Made by a program: the position numbers and the translations under genes. DNA of 64,000 bases from Corynebacterium ulcerans (GTDB lineage Bacteria; Actinomycetota; Actinomycetes; Mycobacteriales; Mycobacteriaceae). The first letter of the stretch is position 1. Each line of letters opens with the position of its first letter. The stretch spans positions 992,001 through 1,056,000 of the forward strand of contig NZ_LT906443.1 of the NCBI RefSeq assembly GCF_900187135.1. The letters are read 5' to 3'. Under the pieces are notes generated by a model. It saw only the letters and a list, made by a program, of their open reading frames with translations. It was not told the origin of the DNA and searched no databases. Positions 36,686-45,557 of the stretch are shown piece after piece.

Positions 36686-37567
36686 CTACAGCATAGGATG
36701 CCAATCCCACACTGGTGTCTTCTCAAACACCAATAAAGGAGCGTGCCGACCAGACAACCGGGCACTCACCAAGGCAACTATTTGCCCTGCTGTCTGGTCA
36801 AGACATTCAAAAACACACCACGCGGAATAACGTACCAAGGCATAGCCTCGACGCACGGCGTCATTGCCTTTCCACCGGTCATAGACAAAAGCATGACGAT
36901 TTCCGTGGTAGGTGTACCCGTCCACTTCAACGATAACTTTGCTCTTTGTATGTACCCCATCCCACCGATAAGCGCCGATTTTCAGGTTTTGTTCAAACGG
37001 ATATCCCATAGAGCGTAGCTTTCGGAACAAGAGGATCTCTGCAGGACTTTCTGCACCTACAGCCGCAAGCTCAATTACTCGATGAGCTTGCTTAGTCAGC
37101 CGAGTTTTGGACATATCACGGATTAATCGAACCGACCCGGTCTTTCCCCAATAGATGTTCTCAATAAAATCAACGAGCTCAGCAAGAGTCATGGCCTCGG
37201 CATTATTGAGAACATCAAGCGGAGGAGCTACGCGAATCCCCTGTCTGAGTTCTGAGGCTGCAGATCGCACCTGCTTGACGCGGATCACATCATTAGAACA
37301 GGCAGATCTGTTCTTGATAATTACGGCCTCCACCGGAGTCTCAATCTCTGCAGACATATGCACCTGCATCGCTGTGCGCCCGCTAAAGACAATCCCAGGC
37401 CGAGACTTTTGCAATGCTTTGAGCAGCAGAATTCCCTCTGGTCTTTCTTCGGTGTAGATTCCGCGCTCCACACGGTAAAGATCGCCGTGTTTTATTTTCG
37501 TTGCGATCGCGCTGCGGGAGAGGCCCAATTGATGGAGTTCTTGGGTGGTAAAGATGTGCTTGCCCAT
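36686..37567 (-). CDS. AbiEi-like winged helix plus DUF559 nuclease-like protein
   Basis: Protein of 293 residues. The N-terminus (IFTTQELHQLGLSRSAIATK, GDLYRVERGIYT) matches the AbiEi antitoxin N-terminal wing. The C-terminal third matches DUF559, a relative of Vsr and other PD-(D/E)XK nucleases: ESPAEILLFRKLRSMGYPFE, then WDGVHTKSKVIVEVDGYTYH with the acidic pair, then RRGYALVRYSAWCVFE. No partner toxin gene is adjacent. It is convergent with the permease (three bases apart), and its start lies 58 bases from a hairpin repeat. Such genes occur in many copies in actinobacteria; function is unknown. Confidence 0.7.
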   Translation of the reverse strand: MGKHIFTTQELHQLGLSRSAIATKIKHGDLYRVERGIYTEERPEGILLLKALQKSRPGIVFSGRTAMQVHMSAEIETPVEAVIIKNRSACSNDVIRVKQVRSAASELRQGIRVAPPLDVLNNAEAMTLAELVDFIENIYWGKTGSVRLIRDMSKTRLTKQAHRVIELAAVGAESPAEILLFRKLRSMGYPFEQNLKIGAYRWDGVHTKSKVIVEVDGYTYHGNRHAFVYDRWKGNDAVRRGYALVRYSAWCVFECLDQTAGQIVALVSARLSGRHAPLLVFEKTPVWDWHPML

Positions 37568-37625
37568 GTGTCCTTAGACGTCGGGGGCTTCGCGATCGGT
37601 TCCCGGTAGGAGAAAGATACGGAAA

Positions 37626-37697
37626 AACCTGCATTTCCATAGACAAAGACGTCTAAAAATGTGTTTTTACAGCCTAACGTCTATGGAAATGCAGGTT
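37626..37697. repeat. Hairpin repeat element, copy B
   Basis: A 72-base element with perfect 19-base inverted arms whose core is the same as copy A at 18922-18997. The 34-base centre differs and holds AGACGTCT and TTTTTAC. It lies between the start of the DUF559 gene and the end of poxB. Confidence 0.8.
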
Positions 37698-37712
37698 CTC
37701 TGCCCCGTGTGT

Positions 37713-39449
37713 TTAGGGGCGCGGGATATTCCGCAGGTTAGACCGCGCCATGTCCACCATGTGGCCCACCCCTCCGCCGAAGACCGTGCGCGTTGCCGCC
37801 TTAGAGAAGCCCATGAGCATCTCCATGGTGATATTAGGTGGGATGGAGAGGGCGTTGGGGTCGGTGGTGACGTCGATAAGCACAGGCCCAGGGTAAGAAA
37901 AAGCCGCCTCTAGCTGTTCTCTTGCAGTCTTCGGGTCTGTGATCGCGATGTGGCGCAACCCTACGGCAGCCGCGATCGCCGCAAAATCAACGTGTTCATG
38001 GTCAGTTTCATACTCAGGTATCCCCTCCACGAGCATCTCAAGCTTGACCATTCCCAAGGACGAGTTGTTAAAAACAACGATCTTGATGGGTAATTGATGA
38101 AGTTTCACCGTGAGCAGCTCCCCCATGAGCATGCTGAGACCGCCGTCGCCGGAGAAGCACACGACCTGCCGGTCTCTATCACTGGATTGCGCGCCAATTG
38201 CGTGGGGTAAAGCATTGGCCATGGTCCCGTGGCGGAAGGAACCCAGCATCTCGCGCTTGCCATTGGGGGTTACGTAGCGGGCAGCCCACACGTTGCACAT
38301 GCCGGTGTCAATGGCGAAAATAGCATCATCATCGGCTATCTCATCGATAATGTTGGCAATGTACTCGGGGTGAATAGGCGTGTGCTTTTCCACGTTGGAG
38401 GTATATGCCTCAATAACATCGGTGAGCTTTCGGTGATGCAGGTCCAGCATCCGATCAAGGAAACTGCGATCAGTCTTTTCCTCTATGTGCGGCAAAATGT
38501 TCTCGATTGTTGCAGCTACATCGCCCACGACGGGATAGGTAATTCGGGTGCGCTTACCAATGTGGGAGGCATCAATGTCCACTTGCGCCACATTCTTTTT
38601 GGGGAGGAACTCGGTGTAGGGGAAATCAGTGCCGAGCAGAATGAGGAGGTCGGCTTCATGGGAGGCGTCGTGGCAGGCGCCGTATCCAAGCAACCCCGAC
38701 ATTCCCACGTCATAGGGATTGTCGTGTTGGATATACATTTTTCCACCGAGCGCATGCCCGACGGGGGCTTTGATTTTTTGAGCTAGCGCAAGCACTTGTT
38801 CGCGGGCATAACGAGCACCTGATCCGCAGAAAAGCGTAACTGTGGAGGCCTCGTTGATTGCGTGGACTAGGTCGGCTGCCTCCGCAGGATCTGGATAGAG
38901 AATTGGCTTTCCCCTCGCGATAACCGAGCTGACAAAAGTATCATCCTCCGCGCGCTGCATGGTGACGTCACCCGGGATCACCAGGACCGATACGCCCTTT
39001 CCCGCCATGGTGGACTGAATTGCATGGTGCACAATCGCTTGCCCTTGGGTCGCGGAGTTGGCCATCTCGCAGTAGCCAGAACACTCCGCGAACAGGGCTT
39101 CAGGGTGGGTTTCTTGGAAAAAGTGAGAGCCGATGTGTGTGGAGGGAATGTGAGAGGCAATGGCTAGGACTTTTGCACCGTTGCGGTGGGAGTCGTAAAG
39201 CCCCTGCACAAGGTGGGTGTTTCCGGGGCCGCAGGAGGCTGCGCACACGGCAAGTTCGCCGGTGATCAGCGATTCCGCGCCGGCGGCAAACGCCGCAGCT
39301 TCTTCATTACGGACGTGTACCCATTCGATACTGGATTTTCGCACGGCGTTGACAATGGGGTTGAGGCTATCGCCGACCAATCCAAAGATGCGTTTTACGC
39401 CTTGGGCTTCCAGGGTCTCCACAATTTGTTCTGCAAAAGACTGCGCCAT
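37713..39449 (-). CDS. poxB: Pyruvate:quinone oxidoreductase PoxB
   Basis: Thiamine-diphosphate flavoenzyme that oxidises pyruvate to acetate and carbon dioxide and passes electrons to the quinone pool at the membrane. The 578-residue protein starts MAQSFAEQIVETLEAQGVKR and has the TPP N-domain GLVGDSLNPIVNAV, AAFAAGAESLITGELAVCA, the FAD region and the TPP/Mg motif GDGGLSMLMGELL ending at NNSSLGMVKLE. A C-terminal lipid-binding tail is expected. The ATG at 39449 follows GGAGGG; an in-frame extension to 39842 would run through the divergent thrE paralogue and is rejected. Confidence 0.92.
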   Translation of the reverse strand: MAQSFAEQIVETLEAQGVKRIFGLVGDSLNPIVNAVRKSSIEWVHVRNEEAAAFAAGAESLITGELAVCAASCGPGNTHLVQGLYDSHRNGAKVLAIASHIPSTHIGSHFFQETHPEALFAECSGYCEMANSATQGQAIVHHAIQSTMAGKGVSVLVIPGDVTMQRAEDDTFVSSVIARGKPILYPDPAEAADLVHAINEASTVTLFCGSGARYAREQVLALAQKIKAPVGHALGGKMYIQHDNPYDVGMSGLLGYGACHDASHEADLLILLGTDFPYTEFLPKKNVAQVDIDASHIGKRTRITYPVVGDVAATIENILPHIEEKTDRSFLDRMLDLHHRKLTDVIEAYTSNVEKHTPIHPEYIANIIDEIADDDAIFAIDTGMCNVWAARYVTPNGKREMLGSFRHGTMANALPHAIGAQSSDRDRQVVCFSGDGGLSMLMGELLTVKLHQLPIKIVVFNNSSLGMVKLEMLVEGIPEYETDHEHVDFAAIAAAVGLRHIAITDPKTAREQLEAAFSYPGPVLIDVTTDPNALSIPPNITMEMLMGFSKAATRTVFGGGVGHMVDMARSNLRNIPRP

Positions 39450-39603
39450 GATCGCCCTCCATAAAGTTGATGATGGTTCCGATTGTGCTTCTCTGTTATT
39501 CATCGCCGCCATAGTTCGACTGAAATCACACACCCACCCCCTAATTGTGACACAAATAACTAAACGCTGTAGTTCTGTTCGCTGCGGTATTCTGTGTCTC
39601 ATC

Positions 39604-41073
39604 ATGCTGAAGCTTTTCGACGCCCCCATCTTCCGCATCTTGCGACGTAGGCAAGCAGCATCAACGGGCACCGCTACCATCGACGTCGCAGCCGCACCCC
39701 CACTCGCACCCCTCGCACCTGTCGACCTCAGCGACCGCGGGCAAGTCACCGGTGTACTGGAAATCGCCGCGCGTATCGGAGAAATCCTCATCTCCGCAGG
39801 ATCAACCAATTCCGACGCCAGCGACCAGGTCAAAGCCGTCACAGAGTCATTCGGACTATGGTTTGTTCACGTTGATCTCACGTCCAATCGCATCCGACTC
39901 TTTGCCAATGTTTCTGAAGACCGACGCAACCCGGTAACGGTTGTTCGCGTGGTGGCGCCCGCCCCGCAGAACTTTCGAAAACTCATGCAAGTGGATCGCT
40001 TGATCCGCGACATCCATTCAGGCCACGCCTCGCCCTTGGATGCCGAAACCCGCCTCGACGCCATACACCGCGCGCCCGACCCCATCGGACTGCCCGGAGT
40101 CGTGGCATCTTTTGCAGTAATGAGTGGTGCCGTGGCATTCCTCCTGGGAGGAAATATTCCCGTCGCGCTCATTTCCACCATCGCCGGGGCCGTCATCATC
40201 TGGATGAGCGCCTGGCTAGGCAAGCACGGCTTACCCATCTTCTTCCAGAACACCGCGGGCGGGATTTTTGTCGCCTTCCTGGCCGCCATCACCTACGACT
40301 GGGGACAGTACTTAGGCCTCTCCATACGCCCCAGCATGGTGATCGCCACGTCGATCATTGTGATGGTCGCGGGGCTGACGCTGGTGCAAGCGATTCAAAA
40401 TGGAGTCACCTCCGCACCAATCACGGGCACGGCACGGCTTTTCGACGCCCTCATCATCACCGCCGGCATCGTCGCCGGCATCGCCATAGGCGTATCCCTT
40501 GCGGGATCGTTAGGATTCTCACTGCCCCCGGTAGAAACCGTCCCCGTCCCCAACTTCGCCTCCAATACGGTCCGCGTCTTGGGCAGTATTTTTGCTACGT
40601 CCGGCTTCGCTCGCGCTTGCTACGCAGATTGGCCCTCTGTCTTTATCTCCGCACTCACCGCGGCCTGCGGTTCAAGCTTGTTTTACTTTGTCCTCATCCC
40701 CCAGGGGGTTGGAGACATTACCGGCTCTGCACTCACGTCCGTCCTCATCGGGCTCATAGGCGGCTTCTTGGGACGTCGCTACTTGATCCCGCCCCTCATC
40801 ATCTCTATTGCCGGCATTACTCCGCTACTCCCGGGATCTGCAATTTATCGAGGCCTCTACGGACTACTCCATGATCAAATCTTGGTCGGCTTTTCCAATC
40901 TCTCTTATGCCATAGCCATCGCCACAGCACTTTCTTCTGGGGTGGTCTTTGGCGAGTGGATTGCGCGTCGTTTCCGCAGGCCCCCGAGCCTTGATCACTA
41001 TCGACGCTTCACTCGCAAGCTCGTACGCAACCGCCGCAAAAAGATCTACAAGCAAATCGCGGCAGGCAATTAG
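39604..41073 (+). CDS. ThrE-family amino acid exporter, paralogue 2
   Basis: Membrane protein of 489 residues, the same length as C. glutamicum ThrE. The N-terminal soluble domain has APVDLSDRGQVTGVLEIAAR and IGEILISAGSTNSD, with GSTN where ThrE has GTSN. The membrane half has LPIFFQNTAGGIFVAF, VQAIQNGVTSAPITGTARLFDA and the conserved ISIAGITPLLPGSAIYRGLY. It should export threonine, serine or another small solute; substrate unknown. It is divergent from poxB with a 154-base gap. The more exact ThrE orthologue lies at 45558. Confidence 0.82.
   Translation: MLKLFDAPIFRILRRRQAASTGTATIDVAAAPPLAPLAPVDLSDRGQVTGVLEIAARIGEILISAGSTNSDASDQVKAVTESFGLWFVHVDLTSNRIRLFANVSEDRRNPVTVVRVVAPAPQNFRKLMQVDRLIRDIHSGHASPLDAETRLDAIHRAPDPIGLPGVVASFAVMSGAVAFLLGGNIPVALISTIAGAVIIWMSAWLGKHGLPIFFQNTAGGIFVAFLAAITYDWGQYLGLSIRPSMVIATSIIVMVAGLTLVQAIQNGVTSAPITGTARLFDALIITAGIVAGIAIGVSLAGSLGFSLPPVETVPVPNFASNTVRVLGSIFATSGFARACYADWPSVFISALTAACGSSLFYFVLIPQGVGDITGSALTSVLIGLIGGFLGRRYLIPPLIISIAGITPLLPGSAIYRGLYGLLHDQILVGFSNLSYAIAIATALSSGVVFGEWIARRFRRPPSLDHYRRFTRKLVRNRRKKIYKQIAAGN
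39612..39622 (+). repeat. GCTTTTCGACG word, copy 5
   Basis: Exact copy at codons 4-7 of the ThrE paralogue, encoding Leu-Phe-Asp. Confidence 0.8.
40437..40447 (+). repeat. GCTTTTCGACG word, copy 6
   Basis: Exact copy in the same gene, 825 bases further on, at the Arg-Leu-Phe-Asp-Ala codons. The ThrE orthologue at 45558 has ARFFETL at the matching place and lacks the word. Confidence 0.8.
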
Positions 41074-41080
41074 GGCATGA

Positions 41081-41120
41081 AAAAGGCGTGAATCCTTCAG
41101 CAGGTCCACGCCTTTTCTTT
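41081..41120. terminator. Bidirectional terminator
   Basis: Ten-base arms AAAAGGCGTG/CACGCCTTTT with a 16-base loop and T-rich sequence on both sides. It separates the ThrE paralogue from the convergent adhesin gene. Confidence 0.85.
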
Positions 41121-41144
41121 AATCTTTAGATCCGTACTCTACGC

Positions 41145-44100
41145 TTAGCTATTGCGACGACGGATCACTAATATCAGCCCAGCAAATATGGCAAGCATAC
41201 CTAGTATGGCAACGACACCAATCTCAGCGCCCGTCTTAGCCAGCAGCTTCTTCGGTTTCTTGTCAGCATCCTTTGGAGCAGGCACATTCTTGGGCGCCGG
41301 CTGCGGAGCCGATGTAGCCGGCGTGACTGGCATAGAGCTAGACGAGGAACCCGATGGTAGCAACGGCGGGATAAAGAGCGGCAAAGTAGGCACCAAGATC
41401 CACCACCACGGAATATTTGCAGTGTTGTGAACTTCAATCAATGCGGCTTCTTTGACCGTCTGGACAGAAACCAGCAACGTTGCCGTCCCATCACCATGAT
41501 CTTTTAGCTCAACGCCTGGATTAGTGGTGCTAAAGCCTGGAGTAGACCAGGTAGTAAACGCAGTATTTTTGGGCATGATCTCCTTCAGTAGGAGTTCAGT
41601 TCCAACCGGAAGCGGATCTAGATTAGTGATCTTTCCTTCGCTGATTTTTACCTCACGGGTCTGCTTCACTCCCTTTTCATCTGTCCAAGAAACCTCAACA
41701 TCAAACTCACGAGGATTCTGAGACGAACCGGAAAGCACTGATCCCAAACCACTCACTTTCTTAGTCAAGGAGATACGACCAAGACCGTCATAAGCATTGA
41801 CGAGTGTAGATTCGCTGGTGCTTCCCTTATCTCCAACAACTACTTCAGTAGCAGTGGTAGAAGCTGAAAGAGCAAACTCAAATCCTTCAACTTTGGCAGT
41901 ATCAGTCTTCTCTGTGAACTTACATGTAGCGCCAGAACGCACATCCGTGATTTCTGCAGGCTTCTTAGCAGAAATCGTCACCGTACCATTCTTGGAATAT
42001 GTGCCCAAGGTGCATACATAATCCACATCGAAATTCTTATTCAGCAGAGCATCTACCTGTGGCCCCAGAATTTTCTTGTTCAGTTTCAAAGAAGCACGCC
42101 ACGCGGAGTACTCGTTGGTTGCAACAACTTTTTCTTCTTTGTTATCAACAATTGTGATGGAGTCAAGCCCAGAAACCTTTAGATCTGCCTTGCCAACCTC
42201 AGCATTTTTCTCTGTGACTGTACAGATAGAACCAGCCGGAATATTTTCAGCCTTGGCTTCTTCACCCGCACCGATTGGGCCAAGAACACCTTCTTTGACT
42301 TCACCGAGTTCTTCGTTCACGCACTTGTAATCAAAAGTGAATTTCTTACCGGTAGCAACACCATCAGGATCTACCAATTTCTTAGTGATACTGAAAGATC
42401 CAACTTTCTTAGAGTACGTGTTGTTCACAGTCACGGTCCCGGTAGTACCTGCAGTAATAAGAACTGGAGCACCAGTTTCAACTACCAACGAGTAGCCCTT
42501 AACCTGAGCGCTTTCCTGATCCTCGGTGACAGCACAAGATGCGCCTTCCGCCAGCTTCTCCACCGTGGCTTCGCCAGCACCAGAAATCTCTTTCACACCT
42601 GAAGCGATTTCTTTACCGTCCTTGGTACAGGTGTAGTTGAACTTATAGTTCTTCTTTTCCTGCGCGGCAGGAAGTCCATCAACCGTCTTCACAATTTTGA
42701 ATCCACCGACCGCAGTGCGGTACGTATTGGTCACAGTAATCTGTGCGGTCTTATCTGCGATAACGCCTACTGGCTGCCCATTATCAATGTCAACAGTTGC
42801 ATCATCGATTTGGGCGGAGTACTCACGTTCAGCAACTTTGCAGGAATAACCAACCGGGATTTCTGGAGACTCTGTAGAAACACCATTCTTGATTGATAGT
42901 GCACCCTTGATTTCTTCTGAACCGTTCTTGGTACAGGTGTAATCCACCGCAAAGGCTTTGTCCTCAGGTACGTTAACTCCGTTTGCTACGACCTTCTTGA
43001 GAACCGAGAATTTGCCAAAGTCCTTCTTGTAGCTGTTAGTTACTTCTACTACCCCTGTCTTCCTCTCAACGATAAGTACTTCTTGTTTCTCCGGAATTTC
43101 AACAGAATAGCCAGGAACTTTGGCAGAATTTTCTTGTTCAGTTACAAGACAAGATGCCCCCACGGGAACACCATCAACCTGTGTTTCTCCAGCTCCCTTA
43201 ATAGAAGCTACGCCCGCTTTTACTTCAGCATCATCTTTCTTACAACTGTAATCAAATAAATAGGTAGGAAGATTCTCCGTCTCAGGCAGCCCCTTGACAG
43301 TTTTTACGATCTTAAAGCTGCCGTTCTTAGGCTCGGTTTTCTTGGTGTACGTATTTACTGCCTCGACGACAACAGCGTCTTCATTTTTCTCACGAACCGG
43401 GAACTCGACTTTTCCATCTTCGACTTTATTTCCACTGACAGTCCAAGTGGTTTCCCTCTCGAACCCTTCAATGTCAGCGTCTTTTTCAGAAACCTTACAA
43501 ATCAATCCTTTGTCAAGGTTCCCAACATGGAAGTTCTCAGAAGCCTTAAGAGTCGCTGTACCTTGTTTTTCCACCACGCTAGGATTGCTTACAGGAGAAC
43601 ATGACCATTCAAAAGTGAATTCTTTTGGTTCATCAAGACCATTAGCTGTCTTTTGAACTGCAAAACCACCTTTTTTACCTTCAGCCCAACCCCCAGCAGA
43701 AGGGATAAAAACCGTACCGGTAACGCTATTTCCATTTATCGTTGCATTATTTGTCACCGCACTTCCCGGTGAAGGTTTCTGTTCAGAATAAGTAAGCAGG
43801 TTGATCCGAGGTCCTGTTGTAGGATCCACACCGTAGGGGAACCGAACAGTAACTCTCTCAGGTGTACAAGTAATCTCATACCCGTATCCGAAAGGAACGT
43901 CCTCTGTAATCCCTGTTACGTCACTACGTCCACCTACTAAATTACCGCTGCCGTCGACAATATAATGTCGAACAGGATCTTCTCCTAAACTACGCACGGC
44001 GTCTAAATAAATAGGTGATCGACCAAAATCGTAATCTCCAGAACATGCAAATTTATGTCCAGCCGGTGGAGTGTCCGTTACAGTGAAATCACTTCGACTA

Positions 44101-44810
44101 GTGTTGCTACCAACAAAAATTGCCCAGCCAAAGGGATAGATGGTCTTGCCATTAACCTCCCTAGGGTTATCCTGAACACCGCTTTTTCCGTTTCTCTGGG
44201 TGACTCCAGAGGTACCATCCGGAGTATAAATTCCCTGTAATTTCCCGTTTCCACAGCCCTCAAAAATCAAATCGGCAGGAGCTCCTTCACTGCCAAATCC
44301 ATTTGTAGTCAATCCGGACTGGTTGCGATCCCACTCCACAGTAAAAAAAGCACTGCCATTAACATTGAAATGGGTTGTCACGAACTCAGTTAGCGTGAAA
44401 ACTACTTCTTTTTGCCCAGAGAGAATATTCGTAGTCGCAACGACAGCACCGTTAGAATCCTGTAAATCCAGAGTTCCAGTAAAAACAGTAGTCAGTTGCG
44501 GCGGTAGCGTAATTTTAAACTGTTCTCCAGGTTTTACAGATGAGCCAACAGACCATTTAAATTCAACCTGTGCTTGATCTGATTTTCCGTTATAAACATC
44601 TCCATTGACACCTCGACTTCCGTCTTTCCATTTAAGATCTGTATAGCTTCCACTGCATTGTTCCTGGGCAATAGCTTTTGGAGTCACCACCACGCACAGC
44701 GATGTCACCAAAACGAACACTGCAGCCACGCACAAAGTTTTAAAGGTATTAATGCGACTCAAGGTTTTAAACAGAGGCAAGGAAGCGGATAAAGGAACCT
44801 CTAAGTTCAT
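41145..44810 (-). CDS. Sortase-anchored adhesin with seven DUF5979-type repeats
   Basis: Surface protein of 1221 residues. An N-terminal export signal (about 1-49, LCVAAVFVLVTSLCVVVTPKA) leads to a roughly 330-residue Ig-like ligand-binding region (EFKWSVGSSVKPGEQFKITL, DFTVTDTPPAGHKFAC). Then come seven tandem repeats of about 100 residues, each opening like GSFKIVKTVKGLP and closing like VTNTY. Repeats 1-6 each hold a Cys pair (as in DYSC...GASC), probably a disulfide; in repeat 7 the two sites are Trp and Leu. A Pro/Ser-rich wall-spanning segment precedes LAKTG (1190-1194), a hydrophobic helix and RRRNS, a sortase anchor variant. GGAAAAG precedes the ATG. A role in host attachment is likely. 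Confidence 0.88.
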   Translation of the reverse strand: MNLEVPLSASLPLFKTLSRINTFKTLCVAAVFVLVTSLCVVVTPKAIAQEQCSGSYTDLKWKDGSRGVNGDVYNGKSDQAQVEFKWSVGSSVKPGEQFKITLPPQLTTVFTGTLDLQDSNGAVVATTNILSGQKEVVFTLTEFVTTHFNVNGSAFFTVEWDRNQSGLTTNGFGSEGAPADLIFEGCGNGKLQGIYTPDGTSGVTQRNGKSGVQDNPREVNGKTIYPFGWAIFVGSNTSRSDFTVTDTPPAGHKFACSGDYDFGRSPIYLDAVRSLGEDPVRHYIVDGSGNLVGGRSDVTGITEDVPFGYGYEITCTPERVTVRFPYGVDPTTGPRINLLTYSEQKPSPGSAVTNNATINGNSVTGTVFIPSAGGWAEGKKGGFAVQKTANGLDEPKEFTFEWSCSPVSNPSVVEKQGTATLKASENFHVGNLDKGLICKVSEKDADIEGFERETTWTVSGNKVEDGKVEFPVREKNEDAVVVEAVNTYTKKTEPKNGSFKIVKTVKGLPETENLPTYLFDYSCKKDDAEVKAGVASIKGAGETQVDGVPVGASCLVTEQENSAKVPGYSVEIPEKQEVLIVERKTGVVEVTNSYKKDFGKFSVLKKVVANGVNVPEDKAFAVDYTCTKNGSEEIKGALSIKNGVSTESPEIPVGYSCKVAEREYSAQIDDATVDIDNGQPVGVIADKTAQITVTNTYRTAVGGFKIVKTVDGLPAAQEKKNYKFNYTCTKDGKEIASGVKEISGAGEATVEKLAEGASCAVTEDQESAQVKGYSLVVETGAPVLITAGTTGTVTVNNTYSKKVGSFSITKKLVDPDGVATGKKFTFDYKCVNEELGEVKEGVLGPIGAGEEAKAENIPAGSICTVTEKNAEVGKADLKVSGLDSITIVDNKEEKVVATNEYSAWRASLKLNKKILGPQVDALLNKNFDVDYVCTLGTYSKNGTVTISAKKPAEITDVRSGATCKFTEKTDTAKVEGFEFALSASTTATEVVVGDKGSTSESTLVNAYDGLGRISLTKKVSGLGSVLSGSSQNPREFDVEVSWTDEKGVKQTREVKISEGKITNLDPLPVGTELLLKEIMPKNTAFTTWSTPGFSTTNPGVELKDHGDGTATLLVSVQTVKEAALIEVHNTANIPWWWILVPTLPLFIPPLLPSGSSSSSMPVTPATSAPQPAPKNVPAPKDADKKPKKLLAKTGAEIGVVAILGMLAIFAGLILVIRRRNS

Positions 44811-45231
44811 TCTTTTCCAATCTAATTAAAAATTCTTCGATTTAGCCCGCATCCGAGTTCAGACCAGCTGCACTAAATATAGAAAAGAAAGAACGTCAGT
44901 CTATCCCGGAAATTACAAGTTCATCCACGGTATCGGTAGTTTAAAAATGCATACTTTGACCCCGCATACGAACATGATGGCTATATCAACAAAAATACCA
45001 ATTTTTAAGAAATGGACATAATTTTCCCAGGTTTTGCATACCCTACCCCCAAGTAAACCCACCTATTTCCACCCCCATTGTATGCTCGGGGCCGGACGCA
45101 CTGCGGTGCTCCACTTCCGAGGCTCGTGTGAAAACACGAGCCTTCGTGCATTCAAGAGGAAAAATGTACATCGGATATTTCGACGAATATAGACAGCCCT
45201 GCGGCCTGAACCTGCACCCCACCCACATGCC
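44811..45231. other. A/T-rich region upstream of the adhesin, with a tetraloop hairpin
   Basis: The first 200 bases are A/T-rich and should hold the adhesin promoter. At 45120-45143 ten-base arms (AGGCTCGTGT/ACACGAGCCT) enclose a GAAA tetraloop. A 36-codon frame with AAGAGG before its ATG (45164-45274) runs into the terminator that follows and is not counted as a gene. A short plus-strand RNA of about 170 bases ending at the terminator is possible. Confidence 0.35.
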
Positions 45232-45290
45232 AAAATTCCCCCTTAGTTGGCATCTGCCTTCTCAGTCCAACTAAGGGGGAATTTTTATTT
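45232..45290. terminator. Long intrinsic terminator
   Basis: Perfect 19-base arms (left arm AAAATTCCCCCTTAGTTGG) with a 16-base loop, followed by a T-rich stretch on the plus strand; the minus side also ends in TTTT. It ends the tRNA transcript on the minus strand and any plus-strand RNA from 45.1 kb. Confidence 0.85.
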
Positions 45291-45292
45291 TG

Positions 45293-45365
45293 AGCTGGAG
45301 ATGGGACTTGAACCCACAACCTACGGTTTACAAGACCGTTGCGCTACCAATTGCGCCACTCCAGC
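45293..45365 (-). tRNA. tRNA-Thr (anticodon TGT)
   Basis: The minus strand folds into a full cloverleaf of 73 bases: acceptor GCTGGAG/CTCCAGC, D arm with GGCGCAATTGGTAGCGC, anticodon loop CTTGTAA giving TGT (reads ACA), and a T arm with GGGTTCAAGTCCC. CCA is not encoded. It is followed by the long terminator. Confidence 0.95.
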
Positions 45366-45557
45366 ACACGCTTAAGGCTGACTCACAGAGATTAGTGAGC
45401 ACCCTTTCGCACGATGATGAATCGTACAACACGAGTGGGCTTTCAGCCAAGCAGGGCTGTGAGCATGAGCTATCCCCTCCCCCACGCGAAAGCTAATGTT
45501 TGAGTAACCTCCTAAACTGTAGGATGCAAAGACAACCCAAGGATCAGGGGGCTCGCG

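Noticed and set aside
36686-37700. Insertion sequence or transposon carrying the DUF559 gene
   Set aside because: Only one hairpin element flanks it, with no second copy on the other side and no transposase.
39450-39842. Upstream extension of poxB
   Set aside because: It would run antisense through the start of the divergent ThrE paralogue; the ATG at 39449 has a good ribosome site and the normal PoxB N-terminus.
41145-44810. CRISPR or DNA-level tandem repeat
   Set aside because: The repetition is at protein level only; the DNA units differ too much and there are no spacers.
45164-45274. 36-codon gene with a ribosome site before tRNA-Thr
   Set aside because: Its 3' third is the terminator stem-loop, and no helix, signal or family is recognisable.
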